A stretch of DNA of 64,000 bases from Bact-19 sp038319215 (GTDB lineage: Bacteria; Bacteroidota; Bacteroidia; Bacteroidales; ML635J-15): NCBI GenBank assembly GCA_038319215.1, contig JBBQCZ010000003.1:1-64000 (forward strand), read 5' to 3'. A program made the translations under genes and the position numbers. The first letter of the stretch is position 1, and each line of letters begins with the position of its first letter. Under the pieces are notes generated by a model. That model saw nothing but the letters and a program-made list of their open reading frames with translations, had not been told where the DNA came from and made no database searches. This document shows positions 43,162-51,960 of this stretch, piece after piece.

Positions 43162-46100
43162 TTAAACCATTTCTTTTAGCTCTTTCAATACAGCCTCTTT
43201 TCCAATATCGCGATTTTTACGAGCTGTAGCAGTAAAATAGTTGTGACTTAGCATAAATTTATATTGCATTTTATTCCATTGCTCGATTGTGTTAATTTTG
43301 CCACGCTCGAATAATTCGCGAAATAGATTTTGCGAAATAGGAATAAAATCGGGTCTTCCAAGATAGTCCAAATCGGCATCGCAAATAATCTTTTCTAGCA
43401 AGTCTTTTGGTTTTGGGGGCATTTTTGTTGCTAAAATCAATCTCTTTACTGTTTCAATTTGAACAACACTAAAATTATATTTTTGTAAGGTTTGAGCTGC
43501 CATTTTAGCACCAATTTCTTCGTTGTTATCATAGCTAACCATAAAACCAGCATCATGAAACAATGCAGCACATTTTAATGAAAGCATTTCTTCTTCATCT
43601 ACACCCTCTTCGTTGGCAATATTTTCTACAATATACAAAACGTTTATTGTATGTTTAAGATTATGGTAATATAAATTTGATGGTAAGTTTCTTCCCAATT
43701 GGTCAAGAATATCTTCCTGTATAGCCTTAAATTTTATGACTTGAAGTTTAATGAAGAAATCTTTGTTAGGTGTTATTCTATCAGAATTTTCGGATAGAAC
43801 TTTTTTAATTTCATGAACAAAATACATTTCCATTTCGCCTTTGTATTTCACTTCTATCTTTCCTCTGTATTGGCAGACAAAGAAGTCTTTCACCATATTA
43901 TATGTGTTCTCCGAAATGTTTACTTTATTTATCAATCCATGAGATTCCATTCGACTAGAAATATTTACAGTGTCGCCCCAAATGTCATATTCTAACTTAT
44001 TTGAACCAACAACCCCAGCTACCACAGGTCCAGAATGAACTCCTATTCTAATTTCTAGCTTTAATGAGCTCTCTTCGTTTATTACTTTTATTTGTCTTTG
44101 CATTTCTAGTGCAGCCATAACCACTTCTATTGGATTTGTATTGTCCTTGTTTGGCATACCACCTGCGCACATATATGCATCTCCTATTGTTTTAATTTTT
44201 TCGATATTGTAATTTGCAATTATTTTATCAAAACTGCTGAATATATTGTTTAGATGTTTAATTAGTTCTTCAGGCTTTGTTTTTTCTGCGATTGCAGTAA
44301 AGCCTTGAATATCAGCAAATAAAACTGTTACCATTTCATATTTTTGAGTTTTAGCTTTACCTGTTTCACGAATTTCATCAGCTGTATTTTGTGGCAAAAG
44401 TTTTTTTACAAGCTGCTCTGTTTGTTCTTTTTGATATGCAAGCTCGTTAGTTCTATCCTCAACTTGCTTCTCGAGACTATAGCGTTCTTTTGCATGTCGC
44501 AGTTCGTTAAGTTTCAGAATTAAATATATAAGTGCTCCGAATACAATAATATAAATTACAAAAGCATACCAAGTTCGAAAAAATGGAGCACTGACAACGA
44601 ATTTTACAGAAGCTTCCTTACTAATATTTCCATAAACATCTTTAGATCTAACCTTAAACTCATATTCATCTTCTACTAGAGATGTGTACTCTTTGTAGCT
44701 TTCTTTGCTCCACTCCGACCAATGATCATCAAATCCAATTAGCATAACTTGATATTCATTATCTCCAAAAGTATTGTAACTTAAAGCCGTATAGTCGAAA
44801 CGAATAGTTTTATCTGCAAACTTAATGTGTATTTCTTGAGGGTCGGCATTTAATCCGGCTTGAATGTTAATTACCGAATCATTATGTATTGTAATTGAAC
44901 GTACAAGGCAATTAAAACTTTGAGGCTTTTCGTTTGAGTGTTGCCCATTATATTTTATTAGCGCATCACTAGATCCAAACCAAACAACCCCACTTTCTTC
45001 TGGAAAAATTGTTTCAATAGCATATTCTCTAAGTTGAGTAAAAGGTTTAAAATATGGAATGTATTTTTTATTTGTTCCCTGAAATTTTAGAACCCCAGTT
45101 TCTCTTTCATATTTACCTTCAGACACATTACTATACCATATGTTTTTATTCAAATCTTCGACCAATGGGTAAACGTAGTTGTTTCCAGATTCAAAGTTAA
45201 AACTAAGGAGGGTGTCTGCTTCAAATTTGTCTGTGGAGTAGTTGTATCGATATACTCCTTTGTTGGTTGTAAATAAAATTCCATGAAATGATGGAAACAC
45301 ATCTACCCAGTCGAAATTCTCTGGAAGCCCATCTTTACTGGTGTAGTGGGTGGTCGTTGCCGTAATATTAAGACCGTTAAAAAACCCAGTTTTATACAAA
45401 CCGTCCTCATTTGTTCCCATCCAAAAGTTTCCAAAATAGTCTTCGCAAATTGTCCGAATACTATAGTTTAAACCTTTAAGATAACCAATTGTATCAATAG
45501 TGTTGCTATTGAATTTTGACAAAAGCAAACCATTTGTACTGCCAACAAGATTGTTTTCAGGAAAATAGCTCATTGACGAAACGGTGCCATAATTGCCTTT
45601 TAAAACAAGCCTTGATGATTTATCTGTAATTTTGTAGATTCCTTCACTTGTAATTGCAAAAAGTTCGTCATTAATAACTGTCAATTTCCAACACATTGCT
45701 CTTATGCCTTCAACTTTCTCGAAACGTCTTCTAAAATCGAAAACATTTCTTGAATTATCATAAATATTACCATCAAAACACTTATAAACTCCATTTGCAG
45801 TGCCGGCATACAATGTGTTTCTATATCTATTCACAGTTAAAACAGCTCCACTAAAACCAAAAGAAGAATCAAAAAAACTAATATCTGATTGGGTTTCAAT
45901 AAGTGTAATTCCGTTGTATGTTGTAACCCACAATTTTCCATCATTTGATGCATATAAATCTGTAATTTGATTGTCGCGTAATCCACTGTCTCTATTCAGT
46001 GAAAAAAGATATTTCCCCTTGGAGTCTACGCAAACCAAGCCACCATGTTGGGTTCCAAATACAATTCTGTTTTTATCTAACATTATCCCGTTTGAATAAA

Positions 46101-46827
46101 CATTAGCATATAAAAAATCATCAGCTTCTGTTTTAAATGGCTTAAGCTTTCCTCCAGAATATTTTAATAACTCATTTGTGTTTGCTGTTTTTAAAATAAA
46201 TTCTTTGTCACTTAATGGAATTATATCTAGTATTTCCAAGTTTTCAAACAACTCGAAATATTCAAACTTTACAAGTTTATCATTATTCCAGTAATATAGA
46301 CCTCTTTCCGGAATGTAGACTAATACTTTATTTCCAAACTCAAAAATGTCTATCCCAACTGCATTCGACTGCTCTAATTCCAATGAATCATTTTTATAAA
46401 CAAACAATTGATGTGAAGAGCTAAAGAAAACTTCATTTGTTGTCGCAATAACTTTCTTGATTTGTCCTGGTTTGTATTCTTCAAAAATATCTATAAAGTC
46501 AGCTGTGGCGATTCCATTTTTGTATGAAATTTTGCCAATTTGATTGTACCCGCCAAAAAAGATTTTATTTTTACTATTAATATCTAAAATTGGCCGTCCG
46601 TTTATTTTTATTAGATTCCAATTGGTGTTGTCGTACTCCAAAATCCCATTTGCATTTCCAAAAAACATGATCGAATTTTGATCCTGAATAACACTAAAGT
46701 TTTGACTCTCTTGCCCATAGTCTTTTGGAGAGTAATTTCTTAACCCAGGAATTCCGTTTTCATAAGTTTGGCCATAAGCTGAAACTAGGAAAAAGGATAA
46801 AAACAAATAAACAAAAAAGTTTTTCAT
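43162..46827 (-). CDS. Membrane sensor: propeller + Y_Y_Y + adenylate cyclase + HD phosphohydrolase
   Basis: A 1221-residue sensor. After a signal peptide, residues about 25-670 form a two-component-regulator-type propeller (L-W-V-T-T-Y-N-G-I, F-W-M-G-T-N-E-D-G-L-Y). A Y_Y_Y domain (about 680-745) and one membrane helix (about 748-770) follow, then a coiled coil (L-E-K-Q-V-E-D-R-T-N-E). A class III cyclase domain at about 820-1010 keeps both metal Asp residues (D839 in F-A-D-I-Q-G-F-T and D883 in T-I-G-D-A-Y) plus K-T-I-G-D and Y-D-I-W-G-D-T-V-N, which specify ATP rather than GTP. A C-terminal HD domain (about 1020-1221) has H-x3-H, F-H-D-A-G (H1091, D1092) and I-C-D-A-D. It would sense a periplasmic ligand and alter cAMP, with a hydrolase possibly reversing or responding to it. 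Confidence 0.9.
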   Translation of the reverse strand: MKNFFVYLFLSFFLVSAYGQTYENGIPGLRNYSPKDYGQESQNFSVIQDQNSIMFFGNANGILEYDNTNWNLIKINGRPILDINSKNKIFFGGYNQIGKISYKNGIATADFIDIFEEYKPGQIKKVIATTNEVFFSSSHQLFVYKNDSLELEQSNAVGIDIFEFGNKVLVYIPERGLYYWNNDKLVKFEYFELFENLEILDIIPLSDKEFILKTANTNELLKYSGGKLKPFKTEADDFLYANVYSNGIMLDKNRIVFGTQHGGLVCVDSKGKYLFSLNRDSGLRDNQITDLYASNDGKLWVTTYNGITLIETQSDISFFDSSFGFSGAVLTVNRYRNTLYAGTANGVYKCFDGNIYDNSRNVFDFRRRFEKVEGIRAMCWKLTVINDELFAITSEGIYKITDKSSRLVLKGNYGTVSSMSYFPENNLVGSTNGLLLSKFNSNTIDTIGYLKGLNYSIRTICEDYFGNFWMGTNEDGLYKTGFFNGLNITATTTHYTSKDGLPENFDWVDVFPSFHGILFTTNKGVYRYNYSTDKFEADTLLSFNFESGNNYVYPLVEDLNKNIWYSNVSEGKYERETGVLKFQGTNKKYIPYFKPFTQLREYAIETIFPEESGVVWFGSSDALIKYNGQHSNEKPQSFNCLVRSITIHNDSVINIQAGLNADPQEIHIKFADKTIRFDYTALSYNTFGDNEYQVMLIGFDDHWSEWSKESYKEYTSLVEDEYEFKVRSKDVYGNISKEASVKFVVSAPFFRTWYAFVIYIIVFGALIYLILKLNELRHAKERYSLEKQVEDRTNELAYQKEQTEQLVKKLLPQNTADEIRETGKAKTQKYEMVTVLFADIQGFTAIAEKTKPEELIKHLNNIFSSFDKIIANYNIEKIKTIGDAYMCAGGMPNKDNTNPIEVVMAALEMQRQIKVINEESSLKLEIRIGVHSGPVVAGVVGSNKLEYDIWGDTVNISSRMESHGLINKVNISENTYNMVKDFFVCQYRGKIEVKYKGEMEMYFVHEIKKVLSENSDRITPNKDFFIKLQVIKFKAIQEDILDQLGRNLPSNLYYHNLKHTINVLYIVENIANEEGVDEEEMLSLKCAALFHDAGFMVSYDNNEEIGAKMAAQTLQKYNFSVVQIETVKRLILATKMPPKPKDLLEKIICDADLDYLGRPDFIPISQNLFRELFERGKINTIEQWNKMQYKFMLSHNYFTATARKNRDIGKEAVLKELKEMV

Positions 46828-46849
46828 GTTATGAATTATGAAATTTGAA

Positions 46850-46881
46850 CAAACTTAAGTTTATTTTGTAATTTAACCAAA
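46850..46881 (-). promoter_or_regulatory. Promoter of the cyclase-HD sensor gene
   Basis: On the minus strand TTTG (46878-46881), 20 bases, TAAGTTTG (46850-46857), a canonical Bacteroidota promoter. It overlaps the divergent hydF promoter. Confidence 0.7.
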
Positions 46882-46898
46882 CATAGATGTTAAATTTG
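46865..46898 (+). promoter_or_regulatory. Promoter of hydF
   Basis: TTTG (46865-46868), 22 bases, TAAATTTG (46891-46898), close to the Bacteroidota consensus. Its upstream box lies inside the spacer of the opposing sensor promoter. Confidence 0.6.
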
Positions 46899-46925
46899 TG
46901 GTTTAAAATTTTAAAATTGAGATAA

Positions 46926-48128
46926 ATGGCAGCTGGTAAAGAAAATAAAATCCATATTGGGATTTATGGAAGAAGAAATGTTGGTAAAAGCTCTATAATA
47001 AATAAGCTTACAGGTCAAGAAATTTCTATTGTTGCCGACTTTAAAGGCACAACAACTGACCCTGTAAAAAGGTCCTTCGAGATTATTGGGTTTGGGCCAG
47101 TAATTTTTATTGATACCGCCGGAATTGACGATGATGGAGATTTAGGAAAACTGAGAACAGGCAAAACTATAAAAACAATTGAAACGGTTGATTTAGGAAT
47201 AATAGTGATTTCTGACAATGAATTTGGGGGGTATGAGAAAATGCTTATCCAATCTTTGAAAAATTTTGATACTCCGTTCTTTTTTGTTTTTAATAAAACA
47301 GATATTACTCAACCAGATAAAAAACTAATTGCCGAACTTGAAGCCAAGTATAATTCTTCTGTTCTAATGTTTTCTTCGTTAAAAGAGAATAACAACGAAT
47401 CTGTTTTTTCTAAAATTACTTCAATGATACCTGAGTCTTCGCTTAAGGTAAATTCTATGATTGGTGGTTTAGTTGAAAAGGACGATATTGTTTTACTAAT
47501 TACGCCTATCGATATTGAAGCACCAGAAGGTAGAATGATTTTACCCCAAGTGCAGGCAATTCGCGATACTTTAGATAATGACTGTATTTCTATAGTGTTA
47601 AAAGAAAATGCTGTTGAATCTTTTTTGAAGAACACAGGAATAAAACCAAAGTTAGTAATAACAGATTCGCAAATGTTTGGAAAAATAGATAAGTTTATTC
47701 CAGACGATATAATGCTCACTGGTTTTTCTGTTCTTCTGGCTCGGCACAAAGGAGATTTTGAAAACTATCTAGTTGGAACTCCTAAAGTTGCAAATCTAAA
47801 AGATGGAGATAAAATTCTAATTTTAGAATCTTGTAGTCATCATGTTGCATGTGACGATATTGGCCGCTATAAAATTCCAAAATGGATAAATGAATATACA
47901 GGAAAGCGACTAGATTACATTGTTGTTGCTGGCCTCGATACTGTTCCTGGTAAAATTACAGATTATGCTTTAGTGGTTCAATGTGGCGGCTGTGTTATTA
48001 CAAAAAAGCAAATAATTAGCAGATTAAAACCAGCGGTAGACGCAGGCGTTCCTGTAACAAATTATGGAATGCTTATAGCTTATATTCATGGAATTTTCGA
48101 CAGAGCGATTGCTCCTTTTGTAAAGTGA
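46926..48128 (+). CDS. hydF: [FeFe]-hydrogenase maturation GTPase HydF
   Basis: A 400-residue scaffold that carries the 2Fe subcluster and delivers it to apo-hydrogenase. The N-terminal GTPase domain has G1 G-R-R-N-V-G-K-S-S and the G3 motif D-T-A-G, followed by N-K-T-D. The C-terminal cluster-binding domain has C303-S-H305 and C353-G-G-C356, giving the family spacing C-x-H-x47-C-x2-C. The residue before the last C-x2-C is Gln (V-V-Q-C-G-G-C), where many family members have His, a possible fourth ligand variant. hydE, hydG and the hydrogenase are not in the window. The gene implies anaerobic hydrogen metabolism. Confidence 0.95.
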   Translation: MAAGKENKIHIGIYGRRNVGKSSIINKLTGQEISIVADFKGTTTDPVKRSFEIIGFGPVIFIDTAGIDDDGDLGKLRTGKTIKTIETVDLGIIVISDNEFGGYEKMLIQSLKNFDTPFFFVFNKTDITQPDKKLIAELEAKYNSSVLMFSSLKENNNESVFSKITSMIPESSLKVNSMIGGLVEKDDIVLLITPIDIEAPEGRMILPQVQAIRDTLDNDCISIVLKENAVESFLKNTGIKPKLVITDSQMFGKIDKFIPDDIMLTGFSVLLARHKGDFENYLVGTPKVANLKDGDKILILESCSHHVACDDIGRYKIPKWINEYTGKRLDYIVVAGLDTVPGKITDYALVVQCGGCVITKKQIISRLKPAVDAGVPVTNYGMLIAYIHGIFDRAIAPFVK

Positions 48129-48201
48129 ATAAATCCTTAAGTATCTAACTAACAATGTTTTATTTACAAAGTTTATTCAGTTTTTTCTAAAATTTAAAAA
48201 A

Positions 48202-48234
48202 TTGCTTTGCAAATTAAAAAAAATATTATCTTTG
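48202..48234 (+). promoter_or_regulatory. Promoter of tRNA-Leu
   Basis: TATCTTTG at 48227-48234 is a perfect TANNTTTG -7 element ten bases before the tRNA. Possible -33 boxes are TTG at 48202 (22-base gap) or TTTG at 48206 (17-base gap). Confidence 0.7.
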
Positions 48235-48243
48235 CACCCACTA

Positions 48244-48327
48244 GCCCGGGTGGCGGAATCGGTAGACGCGCTGGTCTCAAACACCAGTTCCTTCACTGGA
48301 GTGCCGGTTCGACCCCGGCCCCGGGTA
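48244..48327 (+). tRNA. tRNA-Leu (anticodon CAA)
   Basis: An 84-base tRNA with a long variable arm. The acceptor stem GCCCGGG pairs with CCCGGGT (first pair G-U). The D arm starts TGGCGGAATCGGTAGACGC. The anticodon stem CTGGT/ACCAG encloses CTCAAAC, giving CAA. The T arm is GCCGG-TTCGACC-CCGGC, and A48327 is the discriminator. CCA is not encoded. It decodes UUG. Confidence 0.97.
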
Positions 48328-48329
48328 CT

Positions 48330-48359
48330 ATCCCTCCTCATACGGAGGGATTTTTTTTT
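48330..48359 (+). terminator. Rho-independent terminator after tRNA-Leu
   Basis: ATCCCTCC pairs with GGAGGGAT around a six-base loop and is followed by eight more T residues, three bases after the tRNA. Confidence 0.85.
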
Positions 48360-48371
48360 AATATTACCACT

Positions 48372-48818
48372 ATGATGAATTTAACTAGTTCTGAAAAACA
48401 AAAACAATTCGATAAGCACTATCTTGAAATGGCATCTGTGTGGTCGAAAAACTCATATTGCAAAAGACGTAGGGTAGGAGCATTGATTGTAAAAGACAAG
48501 ATGATTATTTCAGACGGCTTTAATGGAACTCCTGAGGGATTTGAAAATGAATGTGAAGACGAAAATAATATTACAAAAGCTTATGTGTTACACGCCGAAG
48601 CTAACGCTATAACTAAGGTGGCAAAGTCTGGAAATAATAGCTTGGGCGGAACTCTTTATGTTACCACTTCTCCTTGTATTGAGTGTTCTAAGTTAATTAT
48701 TCAGGCTGGTATTAAACGTGTTGTTTATCAAAACAAATATCATAATACGGATGGGCTTGATTTATTAACAAGAGCAAATATTGAGATCATAAATTTATCA
48801 GAAGATGAAGGAATATAG
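48372..48818 (+). CDS. dCMP deaminase-family zinc protein
   Basis: A 148-residue cytidine/deoxycytidylate deaminase-fold enzyme, probably converting dCMP to dUMP for thymidylate synthesis. The zinc and catalytic motifs are complete: H-A-E-A-N-A-I and S-P-C-I-E-C. The N-terminal F-D-K-H-Y-L-E-M-A, then W-S-K-N-S-Y-C and R-R-V-G-A-L-I-V, with F-N-G-T-P-E-G-F, fit dCMP deaminase or ComEB rather than tRNA adenosine deaminase. The reading frame is open upstream through the tRNA, but the real start is one of the two ATGs at 48372/48375, after the tRNA terminator. It overlaps the next gene by 14 bases. Confidence 0.88.
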   Translation: MMNLTSSEKQKQFDKHYLEMASVWSKNSYCKRRRVGALIVKDKMIISDGFNGTPEGFENECEDENNITKAYVLHAEANAITKVAKSGNNSLGGTLYVTTSPCIECSKLIIQAGIKRVVYQNKYHNTDGLDLLTRANIEIINLSEDEGI

Positions 48819-50433
48819 TAATAATCGTATCAATATTATTTTACCGGTAGTAATTTCACTGTCGGTAATATCTGGAATTTTAATTGCCGAAGTTTTTAAT
48901 AAAAGCAATACAAATCAAAGTATATTAATCGCTCCTGAAAAGGATAAATTAAATATGGTAATTGATTATGTTGCTAATGAATATGTTGATGAGGTATCTC
49001 GTGAAGAATTATCTGAAATCGCTATTCCTAAATTTTTAGAAGCATTAGATCCTCACACTGTCTATTTTACTGCAAAAGAAGCAAAAGGTGTTGAAGAAGA
49101 ACTTGAGGGAAATTTTGATGGAATAGGTATCCAATTTAACATATTTAGAGATACTGTTATGGTCGTAAATGTGATTGATGATGGACCATCAAAACAATCA
49201 GGTTTAAAAGCCGGCGACAGAATTGTAAAAGTAAATGATACTCTTGTTGCTGGTGTGGGAATAACAAACGATATTGTGATGAGTAAACTTAAAGGACCAG
49301 GCGGAAGCATTGTAACTTTAAAAATTTATCGTCGCGGAATAAAAGAACTTATCCCAATTAAAATTCAACGTGGCGAAATTCCATTGCGTAGTGTTGATGC
49401 ATTTTATAAAATTACTGATAAAACTGGATATATTAAAATCTCAAGCTTTTCTAGAAATACGCATACTCAATTTATCGATGCCGTATTTACAATGAAAAAA
49501 GAAGGAATTACTTCGGTTATTATTGACTTAAGAAATAATTCTGGCGGTTATCTAAATTCTGCAACTGATATTGTTGATGAGTTTCTTGAAAATGGGAAAA
49601 TAATCGTTTATACTCAAGGTAGAGCCAGAGGGAAAAAAGTTATTAATGCTACAACAAAAAGAAGTTCTTGCGCTGATTTGGAAGTTCTCGTGTTAATTGA
49701 CGACTTTTCTGCTTCTGCAGCCGAAATATTAGCGGGGGCAATTCAAGATAATGATAGAGGCTTTATTATTGGAAGGAGATCTTACGGTAAAGGATTAGTT
49801 CAAGAGTCAACAACATTCGATGATGGTTCTGTTATAAGGTTAACTGTCTCTCGTTATTATACACCTTCAGGTAGATGTATTCAAAAGTCTTATAAAAACG
49901 GTTTGGACGAATATTATGCGGAAATTTATAATCGATATCTTCATGGTGAATTTTTAGTTGAAGATAGCATTAGTATTGTTGATTCATTAATTTATAAAAC
50001 ATCAAAGGGCAGACTTGTTTATGGAGGCGGGGGAATTATGCCTGATGTATTTGTACCAATTGATACGGCTGGTTACTCAAAATTATACAGCGAAATTAGT
50101 AAAAAAGCTCTGGAGTATACCTTCTCAATCGAATATGTGGATAATAACAGAGAAAAACTTAATGGAATTAAGTCAACGGATGAATTGCTAAAATTCCTTA
50201 AAAAAGATGGCATGATGCAAAAGTTTTGGGCTTTTGTGTCGGCTTCAGGAGTTTCAATAAGACAATCAGATGTTTATATCTCGGGTGTATATATCGAAAA
50301 GAATGTTAAGGCATATATAGCTAGGCAAATACTTGGAGATTCATCGTTCTATGAGATTTCAAACACTAACGATCCTGTAATCGATACTGCTCTTAATGTT
50401 ATTAAATCTGGTAGAAAACTAAAGTTTGATTAG
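48805..50433 (+). CDS. S41-family carboxyl-terminal processing protease
   Basis: A 542-residue membrane-anchored periplasmic protease. One N-terminal membrane helix (residues about 11-30: I-L-P-V-V-I-S-L-S-V-I-S-G-I-L-I-A) is followed by an S41 N-terminal domain, a PDZ domain (G-I-G-I-Q-F-N, then G-P-S-K-Q-S-G-L-K-A-G-D-R-I) and the catalytic domain. The Ser-Lys pair is S304 in F-S-A-S-A-A-E and K329 in S-Y-G-K-G-L-V-Q, 25 residues apart as in Tsp/CtpA. The family trims C-termini of envelope proteins. The start overlaps the deaminase gene, so the two are translationally coupled. Confidence 0.93.
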   Translation: MKEYSNNRINIILPVVISLSVISGILIAEVFNKSNTNQSILIAPEKDKLNMVIDYVANEYVDEVSREELSEIAIPKFLEALDPHTVYFTAKEAKGVEEELEGNFDGIGIQFNIFRDTVMVVNVIDDGPSKQSGLKAGDRIVKVNDTLVAGVGITNDIVMSKLKGPGGSIVTLKIYRRGIKELIPIKIQRGEIPLRSVDAFYKITDKTGYIKISSFSRNTHTQFIDAVFTMKKEGITSVIIDLRNNSGGYLNSATDIVDEFLENGKIIVYTQGRARGKKVINATTKRSSCADLEVLVLIDDFSASAAEILAGAIQDNDRGFIIGRRSYGKGLVQESTTFDDGSVIRLTVSRYYTPSGRCIQKSYKNGLDEYYAEIYNRYLHGEFLVEDSISIVDSLIYKTSKGRLVYGGGGIMPDVFVPIDTAGYSKLYSEISKKALEYTFSIEYVDNNREKLNGIKSTDELLKFLKKDGMMQKFWAFVSASGVSIRQSDVYISGVYIEKNVKAYIARQILGDSSFYEISNTNDPVIDTALNVIKSGRKLKFD

Positions 50434-50460
50434 TTTTATTAGCACTTATAGATTAAAACT
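50432..50460. terminator. Possible weak terminator between convergent genes
   Basis: AGTTTTA at 50432-50438 pairs with TAAAACT at 50454-50460; the loop is 15 bases and the following GCTTTTATTC is only moderately T-rich. It lies at the protease stop codon, facing the end of the flippase-like gene. Confidence 0.35.
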
Positions 50461-50490
50461 GCTTTTATTCTTATCTAAAATAATATAGTT

Positions 50491-51810
50491 TTAAAAAAAC
50501 AGACTTATTAAAAATGCAAGTATTAGACTTGCCGAATAAATACTGAAAACTTTTAAATTTATGTATTCTTTTGGCAAAATTTTATGTTTTTTCTTAAGAT
50601 GTATCACTAAGTAAAGTTTTTCTATTACATAAGAAATAACGGTAGCAATTGCAACGCCTGGTATTCCCCAAATACTCATTAAAAATATGCTTAATGCGAC
50701 GTTTATCACTATTTCGGTTAATGATGAATATAAAAATGGTTTTGTGTCTTTTAATCCTATAAGTATTGGACGTGCGAATAAAAATCGTGTTATTAGAATT
50801 AGGATATAGATATTGAATACTGTTGCGCTTTCTTCAAAGTTGCTGTTAAATAGAATTGGGAATAGAAATTTACTTGTTAGCAAAATAAATATTGCAACAG
50901 GAAACATCCAATGCATTAGCTTATCTGTTCCATTTTTTAACTTTACAAGTGTTTCTTTTCTTTCTCCAGGGATTGAAAATAAAGGGGTCATTGCATTTCC
51001 AAATGCATAAATAAGAGTTACAAAAAATGGTAATTCTCGTGCTCCATAGCGAAATATTGCAAGAGTAGCTTCATCATATTTATAAGAAACCAAAAAACTA
51101 TCTACATATTGAGCCGAGCCGCTTAGGAGAATGCTTAATATTAGAGGGAAAGAAATTATAAGAAATTCTTTAATAAATGGAATAGAGATTTTAATCTCAG
51201 AATATTTCAGAACTAATATAGCTAGCCATAAAAATCTAATAATATTAATAAATACAAGTCCATAAAGCCCATAACCTAAGTCATAGCCAAGAATAATTGG
51301 CAATGTAACACATAGCAGTTGAAGTATGAAAGTGATCAAACCATACACTATCATTTGTATAGGCTTGTTCTTTAGCAAATAAAGATATTCCACTATATTA
51401 GCGGGCCCAGAGACAATAATGTACATGAATAAAATTTTCATGTATGGAATCTGGTTCCCATTTAGGCTAAAAAGAGATGAGATTAAGCTTTGAGAAAAGA
51501 AAACGAGGAATGCAGAAATTACACTTAATATTGTAAAAAGAAAAAAGATATTGAATAGTATCGGATTCTTTTCAGTTTCGCCGTAAGAATCGCTGTTTCT
51601 AAACACTGCCAACAATGATTGCAGCATTGCACCAATCCAAAAAAAACTAACACTGCCTGCAATAAGTAAAAATGTTTCGTAAACTCCAATTTCACCGACA
51701 CTTAGTTTCGACTTTGTAAAAACAATACTTATTAATAAAAGAACCCCAAATCTAATTATCTGGAATAGCTGTAAAGCTCTAATATTCGTTATGTATTTTC
51801 TTATGTCCAA
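50491..51810 (-). CDS. Polysaccharide/lipid flippase-like membrane protein (MOP superfamily)
   Basis: A 439-residue integral membrane protein with about 12 hydrophobic helices (for example F-G-V-L-L-L-I-S-I-V-F, I-I-S-F-P-L-I-L-S-I-L-L-S-G, A-S-L-I-L-A-F-L-I-S-L-F-F). The order of helices and the W-G-I-P-G-V-A-I-A-T segment near the C-terminus are typical of Wzx-like exporters, which flip lipid-linked sugars across the inner membrane. The start is a TTG at 51810; an in-frame stop lies upstream and no ATG is available. No glycosyltransferase or other surface-sugar gene is adjacent, so the substrate is unknown. Confidence 0.82.
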   Translation of the reverse strand: MDIRKYITNIRALQLFQIIRFGVLLLISIVFTKSKLSVGEIGVYETFLLIAGSVSFFWIGAMLQSLLAVFRNSDSYGETEKNPILFNIFFLFTILSVISAFLVFFSQSLISSLFSLNGNQIPYMKILFMYIIVSGPANIVEYLYLLKNKPIQMIVYGLITFILQLLCVTLPIILGYDLGYGLYGLVFINIIRFLWLAILVLKYSEIKISIPFIKEFLIISFPLILSILLSGSAQYVDSFLVSYKYDEATLAIFRYGARELPFFVTLIYAFGNAMTPLFSIPGERKETLVKLKNGTDKLMHWMFPVAIFILLTSKFLFPILFNSNFEESATVFNIYILILITRFLFARPILIGLKDTKPFLYSSLTEIVINVALSIFLMSIWGIPGVAIATVISYVIEKLYLVIHLKKKHKILPKEYINLKVFSIYSASLILAFLISLFF

Positions 51811-51960
51811 TTTGATACTATTAACTTTTTGTCTCTAATGCATACAAATTCACAGAAGTATTGATTCAATTTTAAGTGTCTAGCCTGTTTAGTTTGAGCT
51901 TTTTTTGAATATAATTTACAATTCAAAAAACTCAGTAGGTTTAATTGTTTTAATAAGTTT

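Noticed and set aside
48207..48371. Open frame continuing 55 codons upstream of the deaminase
   Set aside because: It runs through tRNA-Leu and its terminator; the family N-terminus begins at 48372.
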